Assembly (NCBI RefSeq): GCF_000430725.1
Contig: NZ_KE387204.1
Coordinates: 255,241-319,240 of the forward strand
DNA length: 64,000 bases
DNA from: Azohydromonas australica DSM 1124
Lineage (GTDB): Bacteria; Pseudomonadota; Gammaproteobacteria; Burkholderiales; Burkholderiaceae_C
Reading direction: 5' to 3'
Shown: positions 1 through 11,324 of the stretch, in pieces
Position numbering within the stretch: the stretch's first letter is position 1
How the letters are laid out: each line of letters opens with the position of its first letter
Notes under the pieces: generated by a model
What the model was told of the DNA's origin: nothing
The model's input: the letters and a program-made list of their open reading frames with translations, nothing else
Database searches by the model: none
Position numbers and translations under genes: made by a program

Positions 1-932
1 CCCCGGGCAGCCCGTCCTCGCTGGCGGGCGACCACCGCTTCAGCCGCTTCAACCCGGCCGTGGGCCTGACCTGGTCGCCCACCCGAAGCCTCAATACCTA
101 CGTGGGCTACAACGAGGGCAGCCGCACGCCCAGCGTGATCGAGCTGGGCTGCGCCAATCCGGACCAGCCGTGCAAGCTGCCCAACGCCATGGCCGGCGAC
201 CCGCCGCTCAACCAGGTCGTGACCAAGACGTGGGAAGCCGGCGTGCGCGGGCAGTCGGGCACGCTGCGCTGGCGCGCCGGCGTGTTCCGCGCCACCAACC
301 ACGACGACATCCTGTTCGTCTCCAGCAGTGCCAGCGGCTTCGGCTACTTCAAGAACTTCGGCCAGACCCGCCGCCAGGGCGTGGAGCTGGGGCTGAGCGA
401 GCGCGTCGGGCCGCTCACGCTCTCGGCCAACTACACCTACCTGGACGCGACCTTCCAGAGCCCGGAGAGCGTCAACGGCGAGGCCAACAGCAGCGCCGAT
501 GCCGACGGCAACATCCAGATCCGCCCCGGCGACCGCATCCCGCTGGTGCCGCGCCACCTGCTCAAGCTCGGCGCCGACTACCGCCTGGCGCCGCAGTGGA
601 GCGTGGGTGCGAGCATGCTGGCCATCGCGGGGGCGCTGGCGCGCGGCAACGAGAACGGCCAGCACCAGGCCGACGGCAGCGACTACCTGGGCCCGGGCCG
701 CAGCGCCGGCTACGCGGTCTTCAACCTGGGCACGACATTCGAGCCCACCGAGAAGGTGGCGCTGACGCTGCAGGTGAACAACCTCTTCGACCGGCGCTAC
801 GCCACCGCAGCCCAGCTGGGCGCCACGGGCTTCGCAGCCAACGGCAATTTCGTTGCGCCCGGCGTGAACTCCACCTTCTACGCCCCGGGTGCGCCGCGCA
901 CCTTCTGGCTGGGCGTGAAGGTCAGCCTCTGA
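1..932 (+). CDS. TonB-dependent outer-membrane receptor, C-terminal part (5' end outside window)
   Basis: The reading frame is open from base 3 and ends with TGA at 930-932, so only the last 309 or so codons are present. The fragment is the strand-rich end of a 22-stranded barrel: alternating aromatic/polar strands, a GSRTPSVIELG stretch typical of the siderophore-receptor barrel, and the family signature VNNLFDRRYAT about 50 residues before the end. The protein would sit in the outer membrane and import a metal chelate or vitamin using TonB energy. The plug domain and TonB box are missing, so the substrate cannot be guessed. It ends in Leu rather than the usual Phe. A hairpin with a short T-rich tail follows the stop. 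Confidence 0.85.
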   Translation, partial: PGSPSSLAGDHRFSRFNPAVGLTWSPTRSLNTYVGYNEGSRTPSVIELGCANPDQPCKLPNAMAGDPPLNQVVTKTWEAGVRGQSGTLRWRAGVFRATNHDDILFVSSSASGFGYFKNFGQTRRQGVELGLSERVGPLTLSANYTYLDATFQSPESVNGEANSSADADGNIQIRPGDRIPLVPRHLLKLGADYRLAPQWSVGASMLAIAGALARGNENGQHQADGSDYLGPGRSAGYAVFNLGTTFEPTEKVALTLQVNNLFDRRYATAAQLGATGFAANGNFVAPGVNSTFYAPGAPRTFWLGVKVSL

Positions 933-947
933 CCCTGGTCAAGCGCA

Positions 948-978
948 GGCCCGCCCGGGCGTCGGGCGGGTCCTTTCT
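948..978 (+). terminator. probable intrinsic terminator of the TonB receptor gene
   Basis: CCCGCCC (950-956) and GGGCGGG (964-970) form a perfect 7-bp stem with a 7-nt loop, followed by TCCTTTCT. It lies 17 nt after the receptor stop and faces a convergent gene. The T tract is interrupted, so efficiency is uncertain. Confidence 0.5.
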
Positions 979-1102
979 CCCGGGGGCGCGGGCTGCCCAC
1001 ATCCGTCGTGGGGTGCAAAGGGCTGCCTCCGGGAGTTCTTCCCTTCCGGGCTGGGGCCTGCGGTCCGGTCTCCGGGCAACCGGACCGGACCCGGCCCAAC
1101 CG

Positions 1103-2356
1103 TCACGCGCGGCCCGCCGACGGCCGCTCGACGCGGCGGTCCCACCAGATGGAGACCGCGAACACCACCATGCCGCCCAGCGCCAGCAGCGTGCCGACCC
1201 AGCCGGTGGAGGTCCAGCCCAGGCCGGCGGCGATGGCCACGCCGCCCAGCCACGCGCCCAGCGCGTTGGCGATGTTGAAGGCGGAGTGGTTGAGCGCGGC
1301 GGAGAGCGTCTGCGCCTCGCCGGCCACGTCCATCAGCCGGATCTGCAGCGCCGGTGCAATCGCAACGATCGTGCCGATTAGGAACACGCTGATCGAGGCC
1401 ATCACCGCGTGCCCGGCCATGAAGGCGAAGCTCCCCAGCACCACGGCGTTCCACACCAGCAGCGCGGCGATCGTGCCCTTGAGCGACTTGTCCGCCAGGC
1501 GCGAGCCCAACAGGTTGCCCGCCACCATGCCGATGCCGAACAGCGCCAGCGCCAGCGGCATGGCGTCGATGGACAGCCCCGCGACCTCGATCAGCGTGGG
1601 CTTGATGTAGCTGAACACGGCGAACATGCCGCCGAAGCCGATGGCGCCGATGCCCAGCGTCAGCCACACCTGCGGCCGGGCCAGCGCGCCCAGCTCGCGC
1701 AGCGGGCTGGCGTTGCCGGCAGCGGGCAGGTCGGGCACGCCGCGGCGGATCAGCACGCAGGCCAGCGTGGCGATGGCGCCCACCAGCACGAAGGCCGCGC
1801 GCCAGCCGATGTGCTGGCCCAGCCAGGCCGCGATCGGCACGCCCACCAGCGTGGCGCTGGTCAGGCCCGACATCACCAGTCCGACCGCGCTGGCGCGCCG
1901 GTCGGGCGGCGCGAGCGAGGCGGCCACCAGCGCCGCCACGCCGAAGTAGGTACCGTGCGGCAGCCCGGCCACGAAGCGCAGCAGGTTCAGCGACAGGTAG
2001 CCCGGCGCCAGCGCGCTGGCGAAGTTGCCCAGCGCGAACAGGGCCATCAGCACCAGCAGCAGTGCGCGCCGCGGCCACCCGGCCGCCAGCACGGCCAGCA
2101 CCGGCGCCCCCAGCACCACGCCCAGCGCATAGGCGCTGATCACGTGGCCCGCCTGCGGAATGGACACGCCCAGGTCCCGTGCCACCTCGGGCAGCAGTCC
2201 CATGATCACGAACTCGCCCGTGCCGATGGCGAAGCCGCCCACGCCCAGCGCGATCACCGAGGGCCAGAAGGCCCGGGCACGCCGCTCGGCCAGGGCCTGG
2301 GACACCGGGGACGGGGACAGCGTGGAAGCGTTGGACAGCGGCGGCGCGGAGGACAT
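1103..2356 (-). CDS. MFS transporter, DHA1 (AraJ/YdhP-like) family
   Basis: A 12-helix major facilitator protein of about 417 residues. The first helix carries GTGEFVIMGLLPEVA, the motif shared by the AraJ, YdhP and NepI branch of the drug:H+ antiporter-1 family, and the loop after helix 2 is basic (GWPRRALL). Such proteins export sugars, nucleosides or drugs by proton antiport in the inner membrane; the substrate here is unknown. The ATG at 2356 (MSSAPPLSNAST) was chosen. A GTG nine codons upstream (2383) is also open, and neither has a strong ribosome-binding site. A perfect 14-bp palindrome lies about 105 nt upstream. Confidence 0.85.
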   Translation of the reverse strand: MSSAPPLSNASTLSPSPVSQALAERRARAFWPSVIALGVGGFAIGTGEFVIMGLLPEVARDLGVSIPQAGHVISAYALGVVLGAPVLAVLAAGWPRRALLLVLMALFALGNFASALAPGYLSLNLLRFVAGLPHGTYFGVAALVAASLAPPDRRASAVGLVMSGLTSATLVGVPIAAWLGQHIGWRAAFVLVGAIATLACVLIRRGVPDLPAAGNASPLRELGALARPQVWLTLGIGAIGFGGMFAVFSYIKPTLIEVAGLSIDAMPLALALFGIGMVAGNLLGSRLADKSLKGTIAALLVWNAVVLGSFAFMAGHAVMASISVFLIGTIVAIAPALQIRLMDVAGEAQTLSAALNHSAFNIANALGAWLGGVAIAAGLGWTSTGWVGTLLALGGMVVFAVSIWWDRRVERPSAGRA

Positions 2357-2460
2357 GCGGGAAAGGGGAACCGGAGCCGCCACGGCCCAGCCGCTTCGAC
2401 TTCGGTCAAGCCGAAAAGGAAGCGGCGATTGTGTTGCGGTGCAGCAAGTCCTTGCCGAGC

Positions 2461-2474
2461 AAGGGTTAACCCTT
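2461..2474. repeat. perfect palindrome AAGGGTTAACCCTT
   Basis: A 14-bp perfect palindrome lies between the end of the EamA gene and the start of the MFS gene, about 105 nt upstream of the latter. Related sequences occur at 20785-20800, 21718-21729 and 51175-51189, always in intergenic promoter positions. It could be an operator or a promoter-associated element; no regulator is assigned. Confidence 0.45.
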
Positions 2475-2485
2475 AGAAAGGACGC

Positions 2486-3469
2486 TCAGCAGCCGCTACC
2501 GGCTGCCTTCGCCGGCGCCGCGGCCTCGCGCGTCACGAGCCGGATGCCCAGGCACACCAGCAGCAGCGCCAGGGCGTTCTTCCATTCCAGAATGCTTTCG
2601 TCCAGGAACAGCGCCGACAGCAGCGCGCCGAAGACCGGGATCAGGAAGGTGAAGGCGGTGATGAGGCTGACGCGGTTGTGCTTGAGCAGCAGGCTCCACA
2701 GCGCGAAGGCCGCCGAGGACAGCAGCGCCATGTAGAGCAGCAGCGCGGTGGAGGCGGGCGTGAAGCCCGAGAGCCCGCCGCCGCTGCCGTAGCCCAGCAG
2801 CAACAGCAGCGCGCCGCCGATGCCCAGTTGCCAGCCCGTCATCACCATCGCGTCCATGCGCTGCGACACGCGCTTGCCGTAGATGGAAGCGGCCGAGAGC
2901 ACGAAGGCGGCGATGACGATGAAACCTTCGCCCAGCAGCGTGAACTCGAAGTCCAGCCCCGCGGCGGCGTGGAAGTTCACGACCATCACGCCCACGAAGC
3001 CCACCAGGCAGCCCAGCATCTTGGCCGGGCTCAGGCGGTCGTTGTGATAGATGAAATGCGCCAGCAGCACGCTGAAGAACACGCCCGTGGCGTTGAGGAT
3101 CGAGCCCTTCACGCCCGTCGTGTAGGCCAGCCCGACGTAGAAGAAGATGTACTGCGCCGTGGTCTGCGTGGCGCCCAGCACGGTGAGCATGCCGGGCTGG
3201 CGCCGCAGCGGGCCCAGCACGTCCTTGCGCTGCCAGGCCGCCAGCGCCAGTAGCAGCACGCCGGCCAGCACGAAGCGCCAGCCCGCGAACACGAGCTTGG
3301 AGGGCACGTCGCCCGCCTCAATGCCGAACAGCGCATACCCGCCCTTGATCGCCGGATACGCGCTGCCCCAGAGCAGGCAGCACAGGGTCGCGAACAGGAA
3401 CACGGTGCTGCGCTCGGTGAAGGCGTCAGCAGCCGACGGGGCAGGGCGGGCAGGGGTGGCGCAGGGCAT
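2486..3469 (-). CDS. EamA/DMT-family transporter
   Basis: About 327 residues with ten predicted membrane helices arranged as two EamA repeats. The first helix contains CCLLWGSAYPAIKGG, the usual start of repeat 1, and repeat 2 begins near GFIVIAAFVLSAASIYGKR. EamA proteins of this size export amino acids or metabolites from the cytoplasm; the substrate is not predictable. The ATG at 3469 (MPCATPARPAPS) was chosen because the open frame upstream of it reads through AT-rich, promoter-like sequence containing a palindrome at 3527-3539. Confidence 0.85.
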   Translation of the reverse strand: MPCATPARPAPSAADAFTERSTVFLFATLCCLLWGSAYPAIKGGYALFGIEAGDVPSKLVFAGWRFVLAGVLLLALAAWQRKDVLGPLRRQPGMLTVLGATQTTAQYIFFYVGLAYTTGVKGSILNATGVFFSVLLAHFIYHNDRLSPAKMLGCLVGFVGVMVVNFHAAAGLDFEFTLLGEGFIVIAAFVLSAASIYGKRVSQRMDAMVMTGWQLGIGGALLLLLGYGSGGGLSGFTPASTALLLYMALLSSAAFALWSLLLKHNRVSLITAFTFLIPVFGALLSALFLDESILEWKNALALLLVCLGIRLVTREAAAPAKAAGSGC

Positions 3470-3954
3470 CTCTGGAAGTCTTGGAAGCAGCTTGAGGCTT
3501 GTTGTGCGTACACCGGGATTTCCTTGGTTGTACGACAACAAGAGGTAGAAAGAACGCACCATTCTGGCTCACGAGCGCTTTTCTCCGCCGCAGCGAGCCT
3601 GAATGTCCCGGATTCGAGCCGCACGGCGCCATCGCCTTGACCAAGTTGTATGACCTCTGGTAGCCGCCCGGTGCCGTGCCCAAAAGGCGTGCGCTTGCCT
3701 GCGGATTGACGGGGCGCCTACCCTCGCCCCCATGGATCTCCCGCTCCCCTCGCGCGCCACGACGACGACGCCAGCCCATGGCGGCGTCGGCGCGCGGCGG
3801 TGCCCCTGCGGGCTGCGACGACAGCCAGCCGCACCCTGCTGAGCCCGGCGATCCCTATCCACCCACCCATTTCGCGCAACGTCGATCGCCGGGCCCCTTC
3901 AGCGCACCAGTGCCGGGGCAACGCTTGCCCTGGCCTTGCTTGCAGGAGCAGAGG
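3470..3954. other. intergenic region between divergent EamA and Rnk-like genes
   Basis: No convincing gene was seen; open frames here are low-complexity shadows. The region is AT-richer near 3480-3660 and should hold the promoters of both flanking genes. It contains the palindrome at 3527-3539 and related sequences at 3501-3511 (GTTGTGCGTAC) and 3645-3655 (GTTGTATGACC). No clear -35/-10 pair was found. Confidence 0.6.
3527..3539. promoter_or_regulatory. operator-like palindrome GTTGTACGACAAC
   Basis: Two 5-bp arms (GTTGT/ACAAC) flank ACG, about 58 nt upstream of the EamA start. The TTGT-N3-ACAA core resembles sites bound by GntR/FCD-type repressors, but no such regulator is encoded nearby. 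The palindrome is observed; its role is inferred. Confidence 0.4.
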
Positions 3955-4362
3955 ATGAACATCCTGACCGCCGACGACCGCACGCTGACCGAGCTGGACC
4001 ACGGCCGCATCGGGCGACTGATCAACCAACAGGAGCGGCACAGCCATCCCATGGCCACCGTGCTTGAAGAGGCCGAGCTGCTGCCTTCGCGCGAGATGCC
4101 GCCGGACGTGGTGACCATGCACACGCGGCTGCTGCTCGCCGACCTGCAGACCGGCCGCGAACTCAAGCTCACGCTGTGCTATCCCGCCGATGCCGAGCCC
4201 GCGCGCGGCTTCGTGTCGGTGCTGTCGCCCGTGGGCATGAGCGTGCTGGGCCTGCGCGTGGGCGAGGTGGCGCGCTGGCGCCTGCCCGACGGCTGGGAAG
4301 GCTCGGCGCGGGTGGAGGCCATCGAGTTCCAGCCCGAGGCCCACGGCATCTACACGCTGTGA
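3955..4362 (+). CDS. rnk: Rnk-like regulator (GreA/GreB C-terminal domain family)
   Basis: A 135-residue protein. The C-terminal half (about 60-130) has the FKBP-like fold shared by GreA, GreB and Rnk, seen as ELKLTLCYPADAEPARGFVSVLSP followed by GMSVLGLRVGEVARW; these two stretches are adjacent. The N-terminal part is a short helical segment rather than the long Gre coiled coil, which fits Rnk. Family members bind RNA polymerase near the secondary channel and were named for effects on nucleoside diphosphate kinase. The ATG at 3955 is preceded by GCAGGAGCAGAGG, a good ribosome-binding site; the frame upstream has no plausible protein. Confidence 0.8.
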   Translation: MNILTADDRTLTELDHGRIGRLINQQERHSHPMATVLEEAELLPSREMPPDVVTMHTRLLLADLQTGRELKLTLCYPADAEPARGFVSVLSPVGMSVLGLRVGEVARWRLPDGWEGSARVEAIEFQPEAHGIYTL

Positions 4363-4410
4363 GCCCCGCGTCGGCCGCGGCGTGAAGGCGCCGGCCGGCG
4401 CTCCGCAGTG

Positions 4411-5340
4411 CTACGCGGCCTGCACGCCAGCCTCGGGCTGGTCCTGGCCGGTGTGCGCCGTGGACACCAGTAGGTCCGCGCCGCCCTCGGCCAGCACGTG
4501 CTTGGTCACGCTGCCCAGCAGCAGGTCCTCCGTCAGGGAGCGGCCATGCTTGCCGAGCACGACCAGGTCGCAGTCCTGCTCCTGTTCCTGCTCGAGGATG
4601 CGCATCGACGCGTCGCCTTCCAGCACGCAGCCCGTCCACTGGCCGGGCCGCAGCCCGGCACGCTCGGCCAGGGCGTGCAGTTCCTGCTCGGCCCGGGCGC
4701 GGGTCTGGAGCCGGTACTGCTCCACCGTCGCCGCATCCACGCCGGCGAAGCGCAGCTTGTCTTCGAACGGCACCTGGAACACCGTCAGCAGCACCAGCCG
4801 CGCGTGCGGCGCCACCTGGCGGGCCAGGGCCAGCGCGTGGGCGGACCAGGGTGAGAAGTCAACGGCCACCAGCACGCGCCGGTAGGGCTCGTGCGGCGTC
4901 TGGCGCACCACCAGCAGCGGCGTGAAGGTGCGCCGCAGCAGCCGCTCGGAGGTCGTGCCCACCGCCAGGCGCCGCAGGAAGCCGGCCCCGCGCGCGCCCA
5001 GCACCAGCAGCCCGGCGGCCGGGCACTGGGCCTCGGCCAGGATCTCGCGCACGATGGGCCCGGCCTTGGCGCTGATCTCGACCTGCCGCACGTGGCGTGC
5101 CGAGCCCACTTCCTGGGCCAGCCGCAGCAGCTGCTGGCGGCTCTGCTCCAGCAGCTGCGACTCCGCGGCGTTGTCCGCGCCCAGCCACTCGCGCAGCAGG
5201 CCCAGCACGTCGCCGGGCAGCACGTGCAGCAGCCTCAGCGCGGCACTGGTTTCATGCGCAACCCGGGCCGCGCGCTGCACGGCATGCCGGGCCGGCGCGG
5301 AGAAGTCGGTGGCCACGAGGATGGGGCTCAAGGGGCTCAT
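4411..5340 (-). CDS. tandem universal stress protein (two UspA domains)
   Basis: 309 residues made of two UspA-fold domains, about 5-150 and 158-300. Domain 1 begins ILVATDFSAPARHAVQRA and ends with the nucleotide-loop motif GARGAGFLRRLAVGTTSERLLR. Domain 2 begins VLVAVDFSPWSAHALALA and ends GKHGRSLTEDLLLGSVTKHV. The G-x2-G-x9-G-S/T pattern indicates ATP-binding type Usp. AAAGGA lies 7 nt before the ATG. It is divergent from the antiporter operon and shares with it a region containing an FNR/ANR-like box (5456-5469); Usp genes are common FNR/ANR targets, so oxygen control is plausible. Confidence 0.88.
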   Translation of the reverse strand: MSPLSPILVATDFSAPARHAVQRAARVAHETSAALRLLHVLPGDVLGLLREWLGADNAAESQLLEQSRQQLLRLAQEVGSARHVRQVEISAKAGPIVREILAEAQCPAAGLLVLGARGAGFLRRLAVGTTSERLLRRTFTPLLVVRQTPHEPYRRVLVAVDFSPWSAHALALARQVAPHARLVLLTVFQVPFEDKLRFAGVDAATVEQYRLQTRARAEQELHALAERAGLRPGQWTGCVLEGDASMRILEQEQEQDCDLVVLGKHGRSLTEDLLLGSVTKHVLAEGGADLLVSTAHTGQDQPEAGVQAA

Positions 5341-5455
5341 GCGGTCCTTTCCACGGTGCAAGGAGGAGGGGCCGGCGCGGGAGCAAGGCCGACGGCGCAT
5401 CTTCGCCCCGGCACCACGCCCACGCCCGCATCGCCACGCGGCACCGCGTCCGCCG

Positions 5456-5469
5456 TTGATCGACATCAT
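5456..5469. promoter_or_regulatory. FNR/ANR-like box TTGATCGACATCAT
   Basis: Matches the FNR consensus TTGAT-N4-ATCAA at 9 of 10 defined positions. It sits between divergent usp (start 5340) and mrpA (start 5573). It overlaps a second inverted repeat, ATCGA-CATCA-TCGAT, so a different regulator is possible. The expected target is the usp gene. Confidence 0.45.
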
Positions 5470-5572
5470 CGATTGCGCCGGGCGCGGAACCTGTGGCCGG
5501 CGTTTCGACTCAGCCAATGCTTTCGCGTTCAAAAAACCGGCATCCGGCCGCCCACCCCTAGACTGCGCATCA

Positions 5573-8475
<2,903 letters not shown>

Positions 8476-8476
<1 letters not shown>

Positions 8477-8820
8477 TGGAACTGATCGTCTCCCTCGCCA
8501 TCGGCGTGATGACCGGTGCCGGCGTGTGGCTGGTGCTGCGTCCGCGCACCTTCCAGGTGCTCATCGGGCTGTCGCTGCTGTCCTACGCCGTGAACCTCTT
8601 CATCTTCAGCATCGGCAGCCTGTCCATCGACAAGGAGCCCATCGTCAAGCCCGGGCTCACCGCCAACCTGGAGAACTACACCGACCCGCTGCCGCAGTCG
8701 CTGGTGCTCACGGCCATCGTCATCGGCTTCGCCACCACGGCGCTGTTCCTGGTGGTGCTGCTGGCGCTGCGCGGCCTCAGCGGCAACGACCACGTGGACG
8801 GGCAGGAGGAGCGGCCATGA
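8476..8820 (+). CDS. mrpC: Mrp antiporter subunit C
   Basis: 114 residues, three membrane helices, NuoK-like. The conserved helices read VWLVLRPRTFQVLIGLSLLS and DPLPQSLVLTAIVIGFATTA; the second is the MrpC/NuoK signature region. It overlaps mrpA by one base, so translation is probably coupled. It is an integral part of the antiporter membrane arm. A 76-nt palindromic segment separates it from mrpD, unlike the other junctions in this operon, which all overlap. Confidence 0.92.
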
Positions 8821-8872
8821 TCGCCCCCGCACGGCCGTTCCGAAGGGGGCGATCCGTCCCCCCTGGGGGGAC
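8820..8872. repeat. double-hairpin palindromic element between mrpC and mrpD
   Basis: Two consecutive inverted repeats: ATCGCCCCC (8820-8828) with GGGGGCGAT (8845-8853), perfect over 9 bp, then GTCCCCCC-T-GGGGGGAC (8856-8872), perfect over 8 bp. GC-rich palindromes of this sort are common extragenic repeats in Comamonadaceae. It interrupts an otherwise overlapping operon. Confidence 0.6.
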
Positions 8873-8896
8873 CGCGCGCAGCGCGAGGAGGCACCA

Positions 8897-10564
8897 ATGA
8901 ACGACGTGTGGTCCGTCCTGGACATGCCGCTGCAGCACCTGGTGGTCGCGCCGGTGCTGCTGCCGCTGGCCACGGCCGCGCTCATGCTGCTGCTGGGCAC
9001 ACGGCGGCGCGGGATCAAGGCAGGGCTCAACCTCGTGTCCACCGTGGCCGGTCTGGTGCTGGCGGTGATGCTGCTGCGCCGGGTGGACGTGGGCGACGCG
9101 GCGCAGGCCTTCGCGCTGTACCTGCCCGGCAACTGGCCGATGCCCTTCGGCATCGTGCTGGTGGCCGACCGGCTCTCGGCGCTGATGGCGGTGCTGGCCG
9201 GCAGCGTGGCGCTGGCCTCGCTGCTCTACGCCCTGGCGCGCTGGCACCAGGCCGGGGTGTATTTCCACGTGCTGTTCCAGCTGCAGCTCATGGGGCTGTA
9301 CGGCGCCTTCCTCACCGGCGACCTGTTCAACCTGTTCGTGTTCTTCGAGGTGCTGCTGGCCGCCAGCTACGGGCTGCTGCTGCACGGCGACGGCACGGCG
9401 CGGGTGCGCGCCGGGCTGCACTACATCGCCATCAACCTCGTGGCCTCGCTGATGTTCCTCATCGGCGTGGCACTGCTCTACGGCGTGGCCGGCACGCTCA
9501 ACATGGCCGACCTGTCCATGAAGCTGCGCATGATCCCGGAGAGCGACCGCGGGCTGCTGCACGCCGGGGCCTCGATCCTGGCCATCGCTTTCCTGGCCAA
9601 GGCCGCGCTGTGGCCGCTGAACTTCTGGCTGCCGCCGGCCTACGCCGCGGCCAGCGCGCCGGTGGCCGGGCTGTTCGCCATCCTCACCAAGGTCGGCGTG
9701 TACGCGGTGCTGCGGCTGTGGACGCTGTGCTTCCCGATCGGCGCGGGCGCCTCGGCGATGTTCGGCAGCGAGGTGCTGGTGTGGGGCGGGCTGGCGACGC
9801 TGGCCTTCGGCTCGGTGAGCATGCTGGCCTCGCAGCAGCTCGCGCGGCTGGCGGGCTACAGCGTCATCGCCTCCTCGGGCACGCTCATCGCCGCGCTGGG
9901 CTTCAACCAGCCCGCGCTCAGCAGCGGCGCGCTGTTCTACATGGCCAGCTCCACGCTGGCGGGCTGCGCGCTGTTCCTGCTCGTGGAGCTGCTGGAGCGA
10001 GCGCGGCAGGTGGAGGTCGCGCCGCCGCAGCTCGACGACAGCCGCGAGGCGCTGCCCTTCTTCGTGGACGCCGAGCCGCCGGCCGGCACCAACCTGGACG
10101 ACGACGAGGAGGCGCTGACCGGGCGCGCCATTCCCGCGGCGCTGGCCTTCCTGGGCGTGGCCTTCACCGTGTGCACGCTGGTGGTGGCGGGGCTGCCACC
10201 GCTGTCGGGCTTCGTCGCCAAGCTGGCCATGCTCACGACGCTGCTGTACTTGCAAGAGGGTGCGGGCTGGGTGCTGTTCACGCTGCTGATCGTCTCCGGC
10301 CTGGCGGCCGTCACGGCGCTGCTGCGCGTGGGCATGCGCCACTTCTGGACGCTGCAGGTGCGGCCCGCGCCGCGGCTGCGGATCATCGAGACGCTGCCCA
10401 TCGGGCTGCTGCTGCTGGGCTGCGTGCTGCTGGCGCTGCACGGCGACCCGGCCCTGCGCTACATGCGCAGCACGGCCGACACGCTGCACCAGCCCGGGCG
10501 CTACATCGACGCCGTGATGGGCGCGCGGCCCGTCGTGCCGGCCGCCGTGGAGGCCCAGCCATGA
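8897..10564 (+). CDS. mrpD: Mrp antiporter subunit D
   Basis: 555 residues, about 14 membrane helices, NuoM/NuoN-like. Conserved segments include YGAFLTGDLFNLFVFFEVLL, the lysine helix AFLAKAALWPLNFWLPPAYA, and SAPVAGLFAILTKVGVYAVL. It is the second proton-channel-like subunit of the antiporter. The ATG at 8897 is preceded by GCGAGGAGGCACCA, a strong ribosome-binding site. Because a palindromic element precedes it, mrpD has its own translation start instead of coupling to mrpC. A charged loop near residues 365-410 (DDSREALPFFVDAEPP and DDDEEALTGR) lies between helices. The stop overlaps mrpE by four bases (ATGA). Confidence 0.92.
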   Translation: MNDVWSVLDMPLQHLVVAPVLLPLATAALMLLLGTRRRGIKAGLNLVSTVAGLVLAVMLLRRVDVGDAAQAFALYLPGNWPMPFGIVLVADRLSALMAVLAGSVALASLLYALARWHQAGVYFHVLFQLQLMGLYGAFLTGDLFNLFVFFEVLLAASYGLLLHGDGTARVRAGLHYIAINLVASLMFLIGVALLYGVAGTLNMADLSMKLRMIPESDRGLLHAGASILAIAFLAKAALWPLNFWLPPAYAAASAPVAGLFAILTKVGVYAVLRLWTLCFPIGAGASAMFGSEVLVWGGLATLAFGSVSMLASQQLARLAGYSVIASSGTLIAALGFNQPALSSGALFYMASSTLAGCALFLLVELLERARQVEVAPPQLDDSREALPFFVDAEPPAGTNLDDDEEALTGRAIPAALAFLGVAFTVCTLVVAGLPPLSGFVAKLAMLTTLLYLQEGAGWVLFTLLIVSGLAAVTALLRVGMRHFWTLQVRPAPRLRIIETLPIGLLLLGCVLLALHGDPALRYMRSTADTLHQPGRYIDAVMGARPVVPAAVEAQP

Positions 10565-11049
10565 AGCGCTGGCTGCCCGCACCCCTGCTGTCGGCCGCGC
10601 TGCTGGCACTGTGGCTGATGCTGCAGGAGAGCCTGAGCCTGGCGCACCTGCTGCTGGGCGGCGTGCTGGCCGTGCTGCTGCCGCGGCTGATGGCGCCGCT
10701 GCGCCCGCCGACCGGCCCGGTGCGCCGGCCGCTGGTGCTGGCGCGGCTGATCCTGACGGTGGGCGGCGACGTGGTGCTGTCGGCGCTGCAGGTGGGGCGC
10801 GGCGTGCTGCGCGCGCACCGCAGGCCGCCGCGCGGCACCTTCGTGGTGGTGCCGCTGGACCTGCGCGACGAGCACGCGCTGGCTGCGCTGTCGGTGATCA
10901 CGGCCGTCGTGCCCGGCACGGTCTGGTGCGAGCTCGCGCCGGACCGCAGCGCGCTGCTGCTGCATGTCTTCGACCTCGACGGCGAAGCTGCCTTCATCCA
11001 CCACTACAAGAGCCGCTACGAGCGGCCGCTGATGGAGATCTTCCAATGA
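10561..11049 (+). CDS. mrpE: Mrp antiporter subunit E
   Basis: 162 residues with two N-terminal helices (about 5-25 and 28-46), then a soluble domain. TFVVVPLDLRDEHALAALS and ITAVVPGTVWCELAPDRSAL are the MrpE family signatures. It starts with ATGA overlapping the mrpD stop and ends overlapping the mrpF start, so it is part of the same translationally coupled operon. MrpE is needed for assembly or stability of the antiporter. Confidence 0.9.
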   Translation: MKRWLPAPLLSAALLALWLMLQESLSLAHLLLGGVLAVLLPRLMAPLRPPTGPVRRPLVLARLILTVGGDVVLSALQVGRGVLRAHRRPPRGTFVVVPLDLRDEHALAALSVITAVVPGTVWCELAPDRSALLLHVFDLDGEAAFIHHYKSRYERPLMEIFQ

Positions 11050-11324
11050 GCCCTGTGCTTTCCGTGGCGATCACGGTGACGCTGTTGATGTACGTGCTGG
11101 CCATGGGCCTGGGGCTGATGCGCCTGCTCCGCGGCCCCAGCGCGCAGGACCGCGTGCTGGCCGTGGACTTCATGTACGTCGTGGGCATGCTGCTGATGCT
11201 GGTGCTGGCCATCCGCTACGACAGCAGCATGTACTTCGAGGGCGCGCTGCTGATGGTGCTGTTCGGCTTCGTGAGCTCGGTGGCGCTGGCCAAGTTCCTG
11301 CTGCGCGGGGAGGTGATCGAATGA
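11046..11324 (+). CDS. mrpF: Mrp antiporter subunit F
   Basis: 92 residues, three membrane helices. RLLRGPSAQDRVLAVDFMYV is the diagnostic MrpF motif (G-P-x2-x-D-R-x2-A-x-D). It overlaps mrpE and mrpG by four bases on each side. Small membrane subunit of the antiporter complex. Confidence 0.92.
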   Translation: MSPVLSVAITVTLLMYVLAMGLGLMRLLRGPSAQDRVLAVDFMYVVGMLLMLVLAIRYDSSMYFEGALLMVLFGFVSSVALAKFLLRGEVIE

